From: Mycobacteroides immunogenum
GTDB lineage: Bacteria; Actinomycetota; Actinomycetes; Mycobacteriales; Mycobacteriaceae
Direction: 5' to 3'
Assembly: GCF_001605725.1 (NCBI RefSeq)
Contig: NZ_CP011530.1
Span: 4,464,001 to 4,528,000, forward strand
Length of the DNA: 64,000 nt
The position numbers and the translations under genes are program-made. A model generated the notes under the pieces. It saw nothing but the letters and a program-made list of their open reading frames with translations. It was not told where the DNA came from and ran no database searches. This document shows, piece after piece, positions 43,429-52,305 of the stretch (positions are counted from its first letter, which is position 1; every line of letters starts with the position of its first letter).

Positions 43429-43452
43429 AGTTCTTACTCGTGAGTAAGAACT
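43429..43452. promoter_or_regulatory. 24-bp palindrome overlapping an SDR start codon
   Basis: Perfect 11-bp arms AGTTCTTACTC and GAGTAAGAACT around a central GT. The GTG start of the plus-strand SDR (43440) is at the centre. A TANNNT hexamer TACAGT (43426-43431) overlaps the left arm and ends 8 bases before the GTG, so the palindrome would cover the start site of a leaderless message. The arms fit a TetR-type operator (TTACTC-N2-GAGTAA). Confidence 0.65.
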
Positions 43453-44327
43453 CGGTCAGCAGCCGTGTGAGCACAGCCCTCGCCCGCGCGGTCATGCAGC
43501 CATATCCCAGCCCCGCACTGCTGCGGGCGAAGTTTGATCCCAACTACGGGGTCTCTCTCAAGGGCAAGCGTGTGCTCATCACCGGAGCCTCCTCCGGCAT
43601 CGGTGAAGACGCCGCTTATCGGTTCGGCAAGCTCGGCGCCAAGGTCATCGTGGTGGCCCGGCGCGAGGACCTGTTGAACGAGGTCGCGGCGCGCATCACC
43701 GCCGACGGCGGCGAGGCCGACGCCATCGCATGCGACCTCTCCGACCTGGACGCCATCGACAAACTCGTCGAGACGGTGAACGAGCGCCACGGCGGTCTCG
43801 ACATTCTGATCAACAACGCCGGCCGTTCCATCCGGCGCGCCACCTACGAGTCCCTGGACCGCTGGCACGACGCCGAGCGGACCATGCAGCTCAACTACTT
43901 CTCACCGCTACGGCTGATCCGCGGCTTCGCTCCCGGCATGGTGGAGCGGCGCAGCGGCCACATCATCAACGTGGCCACCTGGGGCGTGCTCAACGATGTG
44001 GTGCCAAAGTTCGCGGTGTACAACGCCTCCAAGGCGGCGCTGTCGACCCTGAGCCGCACCGTGGACGTCGAGTACGGCAAGTACAACGTGCACACCAGCA
44101 CGCTCTACTTCCCCTTGGTGCGCACCCCGATGATCGCGCCCACCGAGGCCTTCACCGACGCCCCGGCGCTGACCTCGGCCGAGGCAGCCGAATGGATGGT
44201 GCTGGCCGCCCGGGTGCGGCCGGCCCGCATCGCCCCGCGCTTCTCGGTGTTCGCCGCGACGGTGAACGCGGTGGCACCCGAGCTGGTGACGCGGATGGCG
44301 CGCTCGGGGCCCGAAACCCTGGGCTAG
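43440..44327 (+). CDS. Short-chain dehydrogenase/reductase (Rv0547c-like)
   Basis: 295 residues. KRVLITGASSGIGEDAAYRF cofactor site, NNAGRSIRRATYESLDRWHD, VATWG in the Ser position, and YNASK. An N-terminal extension with YPSPALLRAKFDP precedes the fold, as in mycobacterial acyl-chain-modifying SDRs. Note that the usual catalytic serine region (INVATWGVLN) has Thr, not Ser. Length and position match Rv0547c. GTG 43440 lies within the palindrome. Substrate unknown. Confidence 0.87.
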   Translation: MSKNSVSSRVSTALARAVMQPYPSPALLRAKFDPNYGVSLKGKRVLITGASSGIGEDAAYRFGKLGAKVIVVARREDLLNEVAARITADGGEADAIACDLSDLDAIDKLVETVNERHGGLDILINNAGRSIRRATYESLDRWHDAERTMQLNYFSPLRLIRGFAPGMVERRSGHIINVATWGVLNDVVPKFAVYNASKAALSTLSRTVDVEYGKYNVHTSTLYFPLVRTPMIAPTEAFTDAPALTSAEAAEWMVLAARVRPARIAPRFSVFAATVNAVAPELVTRMARSGPETLG

Positions 44328-44354
44328 GACCGTGCGCCGTGGTAGACACGGCTC

Positions 44355-44741
44355 ATGGAGATATTGTCCAGCCGAATACTGTTGCGTCCTAAGGATTATG
44401 ACGCGACGTTGGCCTTCTACCGGGACACGCTGGGGCTGGCCGTCGCCCGTGACTACGGGGCGGGCATGGTGTTCTTCGCCGGACAGTCGCTCATCGAGAT
44501 CGCCGGGCACGGCCGCCCGGACAGTCCCCCGCCGCCGTTTCCGGGTGCGCTCTGGCTCCAGGTGCGTGACGTCTACGCGACCCAGACCGAGCTGGAAAGC
44601 CGCGGGGCGTCGATATCTCGCGTCGCGCGACAAGAGCCGTGGGGTCTGCATGAGATGCATGTCGCGGCGCCCGACGGCATCACGCTGATCTTCGTGCAGA
44701 TCCCCCCGGACCACCCGCTACGCAAAGACACCCGGCAGTAA
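44355..44741 (+). CDS. Glyoxalase/VOC-fold protein
   Basis: 128 residues with two beta-alpha-beta-beta-beta modules: SSRILLRPKDYDATLAFYRD, TLGLAVARDYGAGMVFFAGQ, IEIAGHG and LWLQVRDVYATQTELESRG, EMHVAAPDGITLIFVQ. Possible metal-site residues are few: His47-like in AGHGR and Glu in HEMHV. It may be a metal-dependent lyase or dioxygenase; no substrate can be inferred. Same length and place as Rv0546c. It is followed by a strong terminator. Confidence 0.85.
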   Translation: MEILSSRILLRPKDYDATLAFYRDTLGLAVARDYGAGMVFFAGQSLIEIAGHGRPDSPPPPFPGALWLQVRDVYATQTELESRGASISRVARQEPWGLHEMHVAAPDGITLIFVQIPPDHPLRKDTRQ

Positions 44742-44760
44742 CTCCTGCCGGGTGTCTTTT
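44724..44760. terminator. Rho-independent terminator after the VOC gene
   Basis: Perfect 15-bp stem AAAGACACCCGGCAG / CTGCCGGGTGTCTTT with loop TAACTC, ending in TTTT on the plus strand and with AAA at its other side. The left arm overlaps the end of the VOC gene. It can also stop the minus-strand PitA/small-membrane-protein transcript ending 12 bases away. Confidence 0.9.
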
Positions 44761-44771
44761 ATGGGTCTTGG

Positions 44772-45053
44772 CTACTTCTTCAGGAACGGGAAGAAGTCAA
44801 CGCCGGTGTGGTGAATGATCGTCGTCCGGGTGATCCAGAGCAGCGCGAGGACGACGACCGCACCAACCAGGGTGAACAGCGCCAGTCCCAGGAACTTCAC
44901 GGCCGGGTTCGGGGCGACCACGGTGCCGTCGTCATTGGTGCCACCGGCACCCGACGAGTAGGCGACCAGACCCGCCGCGAAGACGGCAGGCAGACCCGCA
45001 CCGAGAATCAGCCCAACCACGAGCACCTTGCCGATGGCTTCCAAGTAGTTCAT
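44772..45053 (-). CDS. Small membrane protein linked to pitA (Rv0544c-like)
   Basis: 93 residues from ATG 45053 with GAAGGAA upstream. Two membrane segments: VLVVGLILGAGLPAVFAAGL (about 9-30) and FLGLALFTLVGAVVVLALLW (about 54-73), with an extracytoplasmic SGAGGTNDDGTVVAPNPA loop between them and a short tail. It follows pitA by 28 bases on the same strand, the same order as in M. tuberculosis. It may be a small partner of the phosphate permease (inference). Confidence 0.82.
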   Translation of the reverse strand: MNYLEAIGKVLVVGLILGAGLPAVFAAGLVAYSSGAGGTNDDGTVVAPNPAVKFLGLALFTLVGAVVVLALLWITRTTIIHHTGVDFFPFLKK

Positions 45054-45081
45054 CGAGGATTCCTTCTCTTCGCTGGGGTGG

Positions 45082-46371
45082 CTAGACCGAAGCCGTGTCG
45101 TTGGCGGAGTCCTTCTTCGGAGCATCCTTGACCGACACCTCGTCGGACGCTTCGAGCTCGACCTCACGAACATCGGCGGGGACCACCGAGTTGGTGGATT
45201 CGTCCCAATCGGCGTTGACATTGCTGGAGTCGACCTTCTCCTGCTGCGCACGCCACCACATGTAGCCGGAGAGCACCACCAGCAGGGCGAAGATGATCAG
45301 GTCGCCGACCATCGGGGTGGTGAGGTTGCCGATGAAATGCGACAACCAGTAGGACAGTGCGCCGACGACGCCCGCAGCGGGCAGGGTGACCAGCCAGGCC
45401 AGCACCATGCGGCCGGCCACGGCCCAGCGCACCTCGGCACCCGGCTTACCAACGCCGGTACCGAGAATCGAACCGGTCGCAACGTGGGTGGTGGACAGTG
45501 CCATACCGGCGGCGCTCGAGCTCAGGATGATCGCTGCCGAGGACGCTTCGGCAGCCAGACCCTGCGGGGACTCGATCTCAACAAGGCCCTTGCCCAGGGT
45601 GCGGATGACCCGCCACCCACCGAGGTAGGTGCCCAGGCCGATAGCAAGCGCGCAGCTGGCGATGATCCAGAACGGCAGGCCGGTCTCCTTGACGTTGCCG
45701 GTCAGGTGGCCGGTGGTGATGAGCGCCAAGGCGATGACACCCATGGTCTTCTGCGCGTCGTTGGTGCCGTGGGACAGTGCGACGAGGGACGCAGTCGCAA
45801 TCTGACCCCAGCGGAAGCCTTCCTCGCGGCGCTTCTTCACCACGTTGCGGGTGATGCGGTAGACCAGCCAGGTGCCCGCGGCGGCGACCAGACCCGCGAT
45901 GAGCGGAGCGGCGACGGCCGGGATGATCACCTTCTGCAGGATGCCGTCCCACTTGACGCCCGCGGTTCCGATCGCGGCGAGCGCGGCACCGATGAGACCA
46001 CCGAAGAGCGCGTGCGACGAGCTGGACGGGATGCCGAACAGCCAGGTCAGCAGGTTCCACAGGATGCCGCCGATGAGGCCCGCGAAGATGATTGTCAGAC
46101 CCATGGACGGGGTGATGTTGGGCAGCAGGTGCCCCGTCTTGCTGTCCTGCACCTTGATGACCGACGTGGTCACGGTGACGGCGACCTCAACGGAGAGGAA
46201 GGCGCCGACCAGGTTCAGAACGCCCGCCAACAGGACCGCGGTCTTGGGCTTGAGAGCGCCCGTTGCGATGGACGTGGCCATGGCGTTACCGGTGTCATGG
46301 AACCCGTTGGTGAAGTCGAAGGCCAGCGCTGTTGCGATCAGCAGCACCAGAATGATCATGGTTGCGTCCAT
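45082..46371 (-). CDS. pitA: PiT-family inorganic phosphate transporter
   Basis: 429 residues, about ten membrane helices. The two PiT signatures are GFHDTGNAMATSIATGALKP near the N-terminus (G-x-x-D-x-x-N-A) and LSHGTNDAQKTMGVIALALI in the middle (S-H-G-x-N-D-A-Q-K). ISSSSHALFGGLIGAALAAI-like PSSSSHALFGG is also typical. It is a low-affinity proton- or cation-coupled phosphate importer. The acidic C-terminal tail (about 380-429) is cytoplasmic. Corresponds to Rv0545c. Confidence 0.95.
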   Translation of the reverse strand: MDATMIILVLLIATALAFDFTNGFHDTGNAMATSIATGALKPKTAVLLAGVLNLVGAFLSVEVAVTVTTSVIKVQDSKTGHLLPNITPSMGLTIIFAGLIGGILWNLLTWLFGIPSSSSHALFGGLIGAALAAIGTAGVKWDGILQKVIIPAVAAPLIAGLVAAAGTWLVYRITRNVVKKRREEGFRWGQIATASLVALSHGTNDAQKTMGVIALALITTGHLTGNVKETGLPFWIIASCALAIGLGTYLGGWRVIRTLGKGLVEIESPQGLAAEASSAAIILSSSAAGMALSTTHVATGSILGTGVGKPGAEVRWAVAGRMVLAWLVTLPAAGVVGALSYWLSHFIGNLTTPMVGDLIIFALLVVLSGYMWWRAQQEKVDSSNVNADWDESTNSVVPADVREVELEASDEVSVKDAPKKDSANDTASV

Positions 46372-46634
46372 GGCGCTAATTCTGGGGCAAAGGACTTGAC
46401 TTTGACCAGCTGATGACCGACCAAGTTTGGGCGCTGACCGGCCAGTTTGATATTTCCCGCAAGGAGTTCACATTCCGTTAACCTTTTAGGTGCGGACTGT
46501 TCGGGCTGCTCGCGCGTTTCGGCACCCGGTACCGCTAGGTTTTGGCTGGCGACAACGGGCATCAACAGCACTACCATCGCTAGACAGTCGACAAGATCCA
46601 GGACGGCCGCCCGTCCCTACAGGAGTTAGAGGCC

Positions 46635-46976
46635 GTGAACGCATTTCTGAACAAGATCGTCACCTGGCTTCGGGCGGGGTACCCCGAGGGTGTCCCGCCA
46701 CCCGACTATGTCCCGCTACTGGCACTGCTGGGGCGCCGCCTCTCCAATGACGAGGTCAAGACCGTGGCCCGCGAGCTCATGGCCCGGGGCGACTTCGACA
46801 ACATCGACATCGGGGTGCTCATCACCCAGATCACCGACGAGCTGCCCACCGGCGACGACATCGAGCGTATCCGCGAGCGACTGGCGAAAAAGGGCTGGCC
46901 CCTTGATGATCCACGCGAGCCCGCGGACCACGGCGACGAGCCGGGCTCCGGTCAGGCCTCTGACCATTCCGCGTGA
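46635..46976 (+). CDS. DUF3349 protein (Rv0543c-like)
   Basis: 113 residues. FLNKIVTWLRAGYPEGVPPP, DYVPLLALLGRRLSNDEVKT and FDNIDIGVLITQITDELPTG follow the DUF3349 all-helical fold known from mycobacterial structural genomics; the C-terminal 25 residues are disordered and acidic. Function unknown. GTG 46635 is the start. The stop overlaps the menE start (GTGA), so it is coupled to menE. Confidence 0.88.
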   Translation: MNAFLNKIVTWLRAGYPEGVPPPDYVPLLALLGRRLSNDEVKTVARELMARGDFDNIDIGVLITQITDELPTGDDIERIRERLAKKGWPLDDPREPADHGDEPGSGQASDHSA

Positions 46977-48121
46977 CGCGGCTACTACGCGCGTTGCCCG
47001 TGCCCAGCGGGCAGACCATGCTCGGCCTGCTGCCCCGCCTGGCTGAGCTATTGGACGGCCGCGGTGACGCGGTACTACCCGTACCCGCCGACGACGCCGA
47101 ACACGCACATTTCCTGGCCGCCGAACTTTCCGCCGACGAGCCCATCGCCGACGATGTGGCCGTAGTGGTCTCGACCTCCGGAACCACCGGAAAGCCCAAG
47201 GGCGCCATGCTTACCGGATCGGCATTGGCCGCCAGCGGTGCGGCGACACACACCCGCCTGGGCGGCGCCGGCCAATGGCTGCTGGCTCTGCCGCCACACC
47301 ACATTGCCGGGATGCAGGTGCTGCTGCGCAGCATCCAGGCCGGCACCGATCCCGTGGTGCTCGACGTTTCGGCAGGGTTCTGCCTCCCTGACTTTGTGCG
47401 AGCCGCCTCCGAGATGACCGCGAGTCGGCGGTATATCTCTTTGGTGGCAACACAATTGGTCAAAGCGCTGGATGACCCCGCAGCCTCAGAAACGCTCGCC
47501 GCATTCGACGCGGTGCTGTTGGGTGGCGGTCCGCTACCCGCCATCGTGGCCATCAAGGCGGCCCAGGCGCGCATCCCCGTGGTCCGAACGTACGGCATGA
47601 GCGAGACCTGCGGCGGATGCGTGTACGACGGCGTCGCTCTCGACGGAGTCCAGGTGCGGATCGGCCCGGAGGGGCGAATCAGCCTGGGGGGCGCCACCGT
47701 GGCGGCGGGCTATCGAAACATGCCAGAACACAAGGCTTTTGCCGAGAATGGCTGGTTTCACACCGATGACTTCGGCGAGTTCGAGGAGGGGCGCCTACGG
47801 GTACTGGGACGCCTGGACGAGGCCATCAGCACCGGCGGGCTCACCGTGGTGCCGCAGCTGGTGGAGGCCGCCCTCGGCGCGCATCCGTTGGTGGCCGAAT
47901 GCGCCGTCTTCGGCGTGCCCGACGACCGGCTCGGCCAGCGCGTGGCCGCCGCGATAGTGCCCTCGGCGGCGGGTGCGCCCACACTGGACGAATTGCGCGA
48001 GCACGTGACCGCCACGCTCGACGGCACCGCGGCACCGCGCGAACTGCACCTGCTCGACGAACTACCCCGCCGTGGCATCGGAAAACTGGACCGCCGGGCA
48101 CTCGTCAAACGCTTCTCTTGA
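46973..48121 (+). CDS. menE: o-Succinylbenzoate-CoA ligase
   Basis: 382 residues, a compact ANL-superfamily enzyme. P-loop VVVSTSGTTGKPKGAMLTGS, LLALPPHHIAGMQVLLRSIQ, VLLGGGPLP, RTYGMSETCGGCVYDG (Y-G-M-S-E-T), WFHTDDFGEF and the C-terminal lysine in RRGIGKLDRRALVKRF. It activates o-succinylbenzoate with ATP and CoA. Corresponds to Rv0542c. Translation is coupled to the DUF3349 gene. Confidence 0.95.
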   Translation: MTRLLRALPVPSGQTMLGLLPRLAELLDGRGDAVLPVPADDAEHAHFLAAELSADEPIADDVAVVVSTSGTTGKPKGAMLTGSALAASGAATHTRLGGAGQWLLALPPHHIAGMQVLLRSIQAGTDPVVLDVSAGFCLPDFVRAASEMTASRRYISLVATQLVKALDDPAASETLAAFDAVLLGGGPLPAIVAIKAAQARIPVVRTYGMSETCGGCVYDGVALDGVQVRIGPEGRISLGGATVAAGYRNMPEHKAFAENGWFHTDDFGEFEEGRLRVLGRLDEAISTGGLTVVPQLVEAALGAHPLVAECAVFGVPDDRLGQRVAAAIVPSAAGAPTLDELREHVTATLDGTAAPRELHLLDELPRRGIGKLDRRALVKRFS

Positions 48122-48155
48122 CCTCAAGTTCACTTGAGCCCATACCGTTGGCGCC

Positions 48156-48674
48156 ATGACACTTGAACAGTTTGCGTTGGGCTCGGCGCCGTTGGTCCGC
48201 GACGGAGAACGCGAAATCGTCAGTACCGCAACCGGAAACAAGACCGGGCTGGTGATGGACTCCAACGCGACAGGCGGCGCGGTCAGTGTGCTCAGCATCT
48301 ACCTACCGCAGGGCGCGGACGGTGCTGCCCCACATTTCCATACCCGCTCCACCGAACTGTTCTACCTCGTATCCGGACGCCTCGAGGTGTTGGTGGGCGA
48401 TCGCATCGAGGTACTCGAGCAGGGTGACACCTTGCTGGTTCCGCGGCTGATGCCACACGCATTCGGGGCCACCGGCGACAGCGATGCCAATATCTTCACG
48501 GTGCTTTCCCCCGGCGTGCAGCGCTTCGACTACTTTCGGTTGCTGGACCGAATCGTGCACGGCCAGGCCGATATCAGCGAGTTAGAGGCAACACCAGAGG
48601 TATACGACAATCACTTCACGAAGAGCCCGGTGTGGGCCGAGGGGCGCGGGCTATCGGCGCTGGATGCCGTGTGA
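48156..48674 (+). CDS. Cupin-domain protein
   Basis: 172 residues. Cupin motif 1 GAAPHFHTRSTELFYLVSGR (H-x-H-x4-E) and motif 2 DTLLVPRLMPHAFGAT with His are both intact, so a metal site is likely. The family (quercetinase-like single cupins) includes dioxygenases and isomerases. The substrate is unknown. It lies 34 bases after menE on the same strand and could be co-transcribed. Confidence 0.85.
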   Translation: MTLEQFALGSAPLVRDGEREIVSTATGNKTGLVMDSNATGGAVSVLSIYLPQGADGAAPHFHTRSTELFYLVSGRLEVLVGDRIEVLEQGDTLLVPRLMPHAFGATGDSDANIFTVLSPGVQRFDYFRLLDRIVHGQADISELEATPEVYDNHFTKSPVWAEGRGLSALDAV

Positions 48675-49133
48675 TCACCCGGCCTCGGCAACTGCCTTGA
48701 TCCGATTCAGAGTCTCGCGCATACCGTTTCGGTTGGTGCGCCCGCGCGCCCAGCCGAGTAATGCCCAGTAGATCCGCACCGGCAATGACGGTGTCAGTGC
48801 GAAGGATTCCGTGACATCGGTACCGTCACCGGCAGGCTCAAACTGATAGCGCCAGGTGTTGACGGTCTTTCCGTTCGGCAAGAGCACGGCGAAGGCAAAG
48901 GAGCGATCCCGATCGCATTCGACGATCCGGCACACCGTCCAGTAGACGGGCCCCTTCTGATTGCGTTTCACATGCCCGCGAAAGCGCACTCCCACAGCGG
49001 GCTCGGTAGCACCGTCGAGCCACTCGGCCTCAAAGGTCTCCGGACTGAACTTGCCTGTATTGGTGATATCGCTGACCAGCCCCCAGATTTTCTCGGCGGG
49101 AGCGGCGATGTGCACCGTGACCGAATCACGCAT
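48675..49133 (-). CDS. SRPBCC/START-like ligand-binding protein
   Basis: 152 residues from ATG 49133. The SRPBCC fold is seen in DSVTVHIAAPAEKIWGLVSD, ITNTGKFSPETFEAEWLDGA, VGVRFRGHVKRNQKGPVYWT and ESFALTPSLPVRIYWALLGW with a final amphipathic helix. Such polyketide-cyclase-like proteins bind hydrophobic ligands, in mycobacteria often lipids. No catalytic residue can be named. The stop is adjacent to that of the cupin gene (convergent). Confidence 0.85.
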   Translation of the reverse strand: MRDSVTVHIAAPAEKIWGLVSDITNTGKFSPETFEAEWLDGATEPAVGVRFRGHVKRNQKGPVYWTVCRIVECDRDRSFAFAVLLPNGKTVNTWRYQFEPAGDGTDVTESFALTPSLPVRIYWALLGWARGRTNRNGMRETLNRIKAVAEAG

Positions 49134-49185
49134 GGCGTTACGGTACTCGCGATGAATCCGGATGCCCGGCCGGGTCTGTATCCGC

Positions 49186-49683
49186 ATGACCCTTACCTCT
49201 CACCTTGATCAGCGGTTCAGTGAGCCAGGCGCCAGCGCACCGGCATGGAGCGAGGTGTCGGCGCTGCTGGCCACCGCACAGTCGTACTGGATCACCACGG
49301 TGCGGACCGACGGCAGCCCGCATGTGACCCCGCTCGTAGGAATATGGCAGCGGGAATCCTTCGCTTTCTGTACCGGCCCCACCGAACAGAAGGCCCGCAA
49401 CCTCGAGTCCAACAAGGCGGTGGCAATCACGACCGGCGCCGCTACCTGGAACGACGGGCACGATGTCGTCGTCGAAGGGACCGCAGAACGCGTGACCGAC
49501 CCGGCCGCACTGGCACACCTCGCGGACGCCTACTTCCAAAAGTATGGCGAGGACTGGAGATTCACCCCGAGCGAGGGCGGATTCGGCACAGGTGACCAGT
49601 TCGCGGTGGTGTACCGGGTGGTGCCGTCCAAGGTGCTCTCCTTCACCAAGAACCCGCACGGCCAAACGCGCTACACCCGCTAG
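49186..49683 (+). CDS. Pyridoxamine-5'-phosphate-oxidase-fold protein (FMN/F420-binding type)
   Basis: 165 residues. SALLATAQSYWITTVRTDGS, PHVTPLVGIWQRESFAFCTG and EQKARNLESNKAVAITTGAA follow the split-barrel FMN/F420-dependent family. The absence of the PLP-oxidase C-terminal signature points to the F420-type (FDOR-B) group rather than PdxH. ATG 49186 is used; the extension to 49162 overlaps the divergent gene leader. Ends convergently with the MTA phosphorylase gene (4-bp overlap). Confidence 0.85.
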   Translation: MTLTSHLDQRFSEPGASAPAWSEVSALLATAQSYWITTVRTDGSPHVTPLVGIWQRESFAFCTGPTEQKARNLESNKAVAITTGAATWNDGHDVVVEGTAERVTDPAALAHLADAYFQKYGEDWRFTPSEGGFGTGDQFAVVYRVVPSKVLSFTKNPHGQTRYTR

Positions 49684-50453
49684 GGCAGCTCGATGGGGAG
49701 TTTGACACCGTCATGCGCACGGCAGTGCGCACACGTGTCGACGGATTCGGTGGCGGTGACCGCGGTGCGCACCAGCTCCTTGAACCCGCCGATGTTCCGT
49801 TCGAATTCCGCGAACACATCCACCGCCCGGACACCCTGGCCATGTTCGACACCGGCATCCAGGTCAGTGACCAAGGCGATTGCGGCGTAGCAGATTTCGA
49901 GTTCGCGAGCCAGGACGGCCTCGGGATAGCCGGTCATGTTGACCAGCGTGAATCCCTGCGAGGCATACCACCGGCTCTCGGCGCGGGTCGAGAACCTCGG
50001 CCCCTGCACCACCACCATGGTGCCGCCGTCGACCGTACCGGGCTGCAGCGAAACCGCGCGCAGCCCCGGGCAGTACGGGTCGGCGAACTCCACGTGAATG
50101 CCGCCGCTGTCGAAGTAGGTCTGCTCTCGTCCGCTGGTGCGATCCACCAGCTGATCGGGTACCACGATGGCGCCGGGTCCCAGGTCCGCGGTGAGGCTGC
50201 CCACCGCACACGGCGCGAAAACCCGCCGTACACCCAGTGCCCGCAAGGCCCACATGTTGGCGCGGTAGGGCACGGTGTGCGGTGAGAATTCATGACGGCT
50301 GCCATGCCGCGGCAAGAAAGCCACCTCCCGCTCCCCCACCAGGCCGACCGTGATGGGCGCGCTGGGCTGACCGTACGGCGTCGCCGGGGTGACTGTCCGC
50401 ACCGGTTTGTCGAAGAACGAATAGAAACCGCTTCCACCTATCACCGCGAGCAT
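49680..50453 (-). CDS. mtnP: S-methyl-5'-thioadenosine phosphorylase-type nucleoside phosphorylase
   Basis: 257 residues. LAVIGGSGFYSFFDKPVRTV (phosphate loop GGSGFY), LPRHGSRHEFSPHTVPYRAN (R-H-G-x-x-H), VPDQLVDRTSGREQTYFDSG, VVVQGPRFSTRAESRWY and LVNMTGYPEAVLARELEICY with substrate contacts. It splits 5'-methylthioadenosine into adenine and ribose-1-phosphate in methionine salvage. Corresponds to Rv0535. Confidence 0.93.
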   Translation of the reverse strand: MLAVIGGSGFYSFFDKPVRTVTPATPYGQPSAPITVGLVGEREVAFLPRHGSRHEFSPHTVPYRANMWALRALGVRRVFAPCAVGSLTADLGPGAIVVPDQLVDRTSGREQTYFDSGGIHVEFADPYCPGLRAVSLQPGTVDGGTMVVVQGPRFSTRAESRWYASQGFTLVNMTGYPEAVLARELEICYAAIALVTDLDAGVEHGQGVRAVDVFAEFERNIGGFKELVRTAVTATESVDTCAHCRAHDGVKLPIELP

Positions 50454-50608
50454 CCCGCTATTGTCGTTTATCGCCTGAGCCCCAATCCATCTGGGGGTGA
50501 AAGTACGAGCTCCGCAATGTATTAGTCGTCCCGGCGGGCGCGAAGGTTCCCGCAGGAATTCAGAGAAATCGGCAATTACTCGAATTCGACAGATTTATCC
50601 GGCAAGCC

Positions 50609-50636
50609 TTGACGAATCGGCTACCGCGATTACCGT
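50609..50636 (+). promoter_or_regulatory. Sigma-A-like promoter of the lipoprotein superoxide dismutase gene
   Basis: TTGACG (50609-50614), 16-bp spacer, TACCGT (50631-50636), then GGAGAC and GTG 50643. The start codon lies 6 bases after the -10 box, so the message is probably leaderless. Confidence 0.7.
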
Positions 50637-50642
50637 GGAGAC

Positions 50643-51392
50643 GTGAATTCGATTGAGTATCAACTACATCGAAGACAGTTTTTGATAGCGGCCGCGGTAT
50701 CGGCGGGCGCCCTCGCGCTCGCGTCGTGCACCGACCAGCCCCACGAGCAAGCAGCCCCCTCCAAGGAGAACGGCGTGTATCAATTACCGAATCTTGACTG
50801 GGATTATGCGGCCCTCGAGCCGCATATCTCCGGTGAGATCAATCAACTACACCACGACAAACACCATGCCGCCTACGTCAAGGGCGCCAACGAGGCAGTG
50901 GAGCAGCTCGCCCAGGCGCGCGAGAAGGGCGACAACGCGGCCATCGTGCTGCTGGAGAAGAATCTCGCCTTCAATCTTGGTGGGCACGCGAACCATTCGA
51001 TTTGGTGGAAGAACCTGTCACCACATGGCGGCGACAAACCCGTAGGCGAGCTCGCGAGTGCCATCGACGAGCAATTCGGCGGGTTCGATAAATTCCGTGA
51101 CCAATTCTCCGCGGCGGCCAACGGAGTGCAGGGCTCGGGCTGGGCGTGGCTGGGATACGACACGCTGGGCAAGAAGCTGCTGACGTTCCAGATGTACGAC
51201 CAACAATCCAATGTGCCGTTCGGAACGATTCCGCTCCTCGGCCTCGATGTTTTCGAGCACGCCTACTACCTGCAATACAAGAACGTGAAAGCTGACTACA
51301 TCAAGGCATTCTGGAACGTGGTCAATTGGCCCGATGTTCAGGCGCGTTTCGCCGCGGCGGTGTCCAAGACACCGGGTCTCATCTTTCCGTAG
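50643..51392 (+). CDS. Superoxide dismutase (Fe/Mn) with Tat-type lipoprotein signal peptide
   Basis: 249 residues. The first 29 form a Tat-like lipoprotein signal: twin Arg10-Arg11 in [10 protein letters not shown], hydrophobic [12 protein letters not shown], lipobox ALASC with Cys29. The rest is a complete Fe/Mn superoxide dismutase very close to mycobacterial SodA ([20 protein letters not shown]), with metal ligands His70, His118, Asp202, His206. Two differences from SodA (from memory): Gln187 where SodA has active-site His145, and DVFEH (Phe204) for DMWEH. It should be an exported, membrane-anchored enzyme detoxifying external superoxide. Not the secreted housekeeping SodA, which has no such signal. 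Confidence 0.9.
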   Translation: MNSIEYQLHRRQFLIAAAVSAGALALASCTDQPHEQAAPSKENGVYQLPNLDWDYAALEPHISGEINQLHHDKHHAAYVKGANEAVEQLAQAREKGDNAAIVLLEKNLAFNLGGHANHSIWWKNLSPHGGDKPVGELASAIDEQFGGFDKFRDQFSAAANGVQGSGWAWLGYDTLGKKLLTFQMYDQQSNVPFGTIPLLGLDVFEHAYYLQYKNVKADYIKAFWNVVNWPDVQARFAAAVSKTPGLIFP

Positions 51393-51432
51393 CGTCCGGG
51401 ACGCCCGGTTCACGCCATGGCAGGATTTGCCC

Positions 51433-52305
51433 ATGGCCAGCATCGCGCAGTGGATCGAAGGTTCCCGCCCCCGCACGTGGCCCAATGCGGTGGCCCCCGT
51501 CATCGCGGGTACCGGCGCCGCGGCGGCGGCAAGCTCGCCCATCTGGTGGAAAGCAATTCTCGCGTTGGCCGTATCGGTCTGCATGATCATCGGCGTCAAT
51601 TTCGCCAACGACTACTCCGACGGCATCCGCGGGACCGATGACGACAGAGTGGGCCCGCTGCGGCTGGTGGGATCGCGGGTGGCGTCACCTGCCGCGGTCA
51701 AGGCCGTCGCCGTCGGATTCCTGGCGCTGGGCGCGGCGGCCGGACTAGCCCTGGCCATCGCCACCGCGTGGTGGCTGGTGGCGGTCGGAGCGGCCTGTGT
51801 CGCCGGGGCCTGGTTCTACACCGGCGGGTCGAAACCATACGGATACAGCGGTTTCGGTGAAATCGCCGTATTCGTGTTTTTCGGCCTGGTCGCGGTGCTG
51901 GGTACCGAGTACGTCCAGATCTTGGCCATCAGCCCCATCGGCGTCGCGCTGGCGGTAGCCATCGGCAGCTTCTCCAGCGCGGTGCTGGTCGCCAACAATC
52001 TGCGCGATATCCCCACCGACCGTGAATCCGGGAAGATCACCCTGGCGGTCCGGCTGGGCGATGCGCGCACCCGGGTCCTGTTCCCGGCACTGCTCACCGT
52101 TCCGGTTCTGGTCAGCATTGGGCTGGGCTTCGGGCACCCCTGGCGCCTGTTGGGACTTGTGATGCTGCCCCTGATGGTCAAGGCCGCACGCCCGGTGGTC
52201 ACCAAAGCGCAAGGGCCAGCCTTGATCCCGACGCTGCGCGATACCGGACTGGCGATGCTCGGCTGGGCGATTCTGACCGCCTCGGCCCTCATCTGGCTCA
52301 GCTAG
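51433..52305 (+). CDS. menA: 1,4-Dihydroxy-2-naphthoate polyprenyltransferase
   Basis: 290 residues of the UbiA superfamily. [20 protein letters not shown] start, first aspartate motif [20 protein letters not shown], second motif [20 protein letters not shown], about eight or nine membrane helices. It attaches the prenyl tail (from the grcC1 product) to dihydroxynaphthoate in the membrane. ATG 51433 is chosen; the upstream extension overlaps the dismutase gene. Corresponds to Rv0534c. Confidence 0.95.
   Translation: MASIAQWIEGSRPRTWPNAVAPVIAGTGAAAAASSPIWWKAILALAVSVCMIIGVNFANDYSDGIRGTDDDRVGPLRLVGSRVASPAAVKAVAVGFLALGAAAGLALAIATAWWLVAVGAACVAGAWFYTGGSKPYGYSGFGEIAVFVFFGLVAVLGTEYVQILAISPIGVALAVAIGSFSSAVLVANNLRDIPTDRESGKITLAVRLGDARTRVLFPALLTVPVLVSIGLGFGHPWRLLGLVMLPLMVKAARPVVTKAQGPALIPTLRDTGLAMLGWAILTASALIWLS

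Noticed and set aside
45337..46413. 358-residue open frame on the plus strand
   Set aside because: Antisense of pitA, polar repetitive composition typical of reverse reading of membrane-protein codons.
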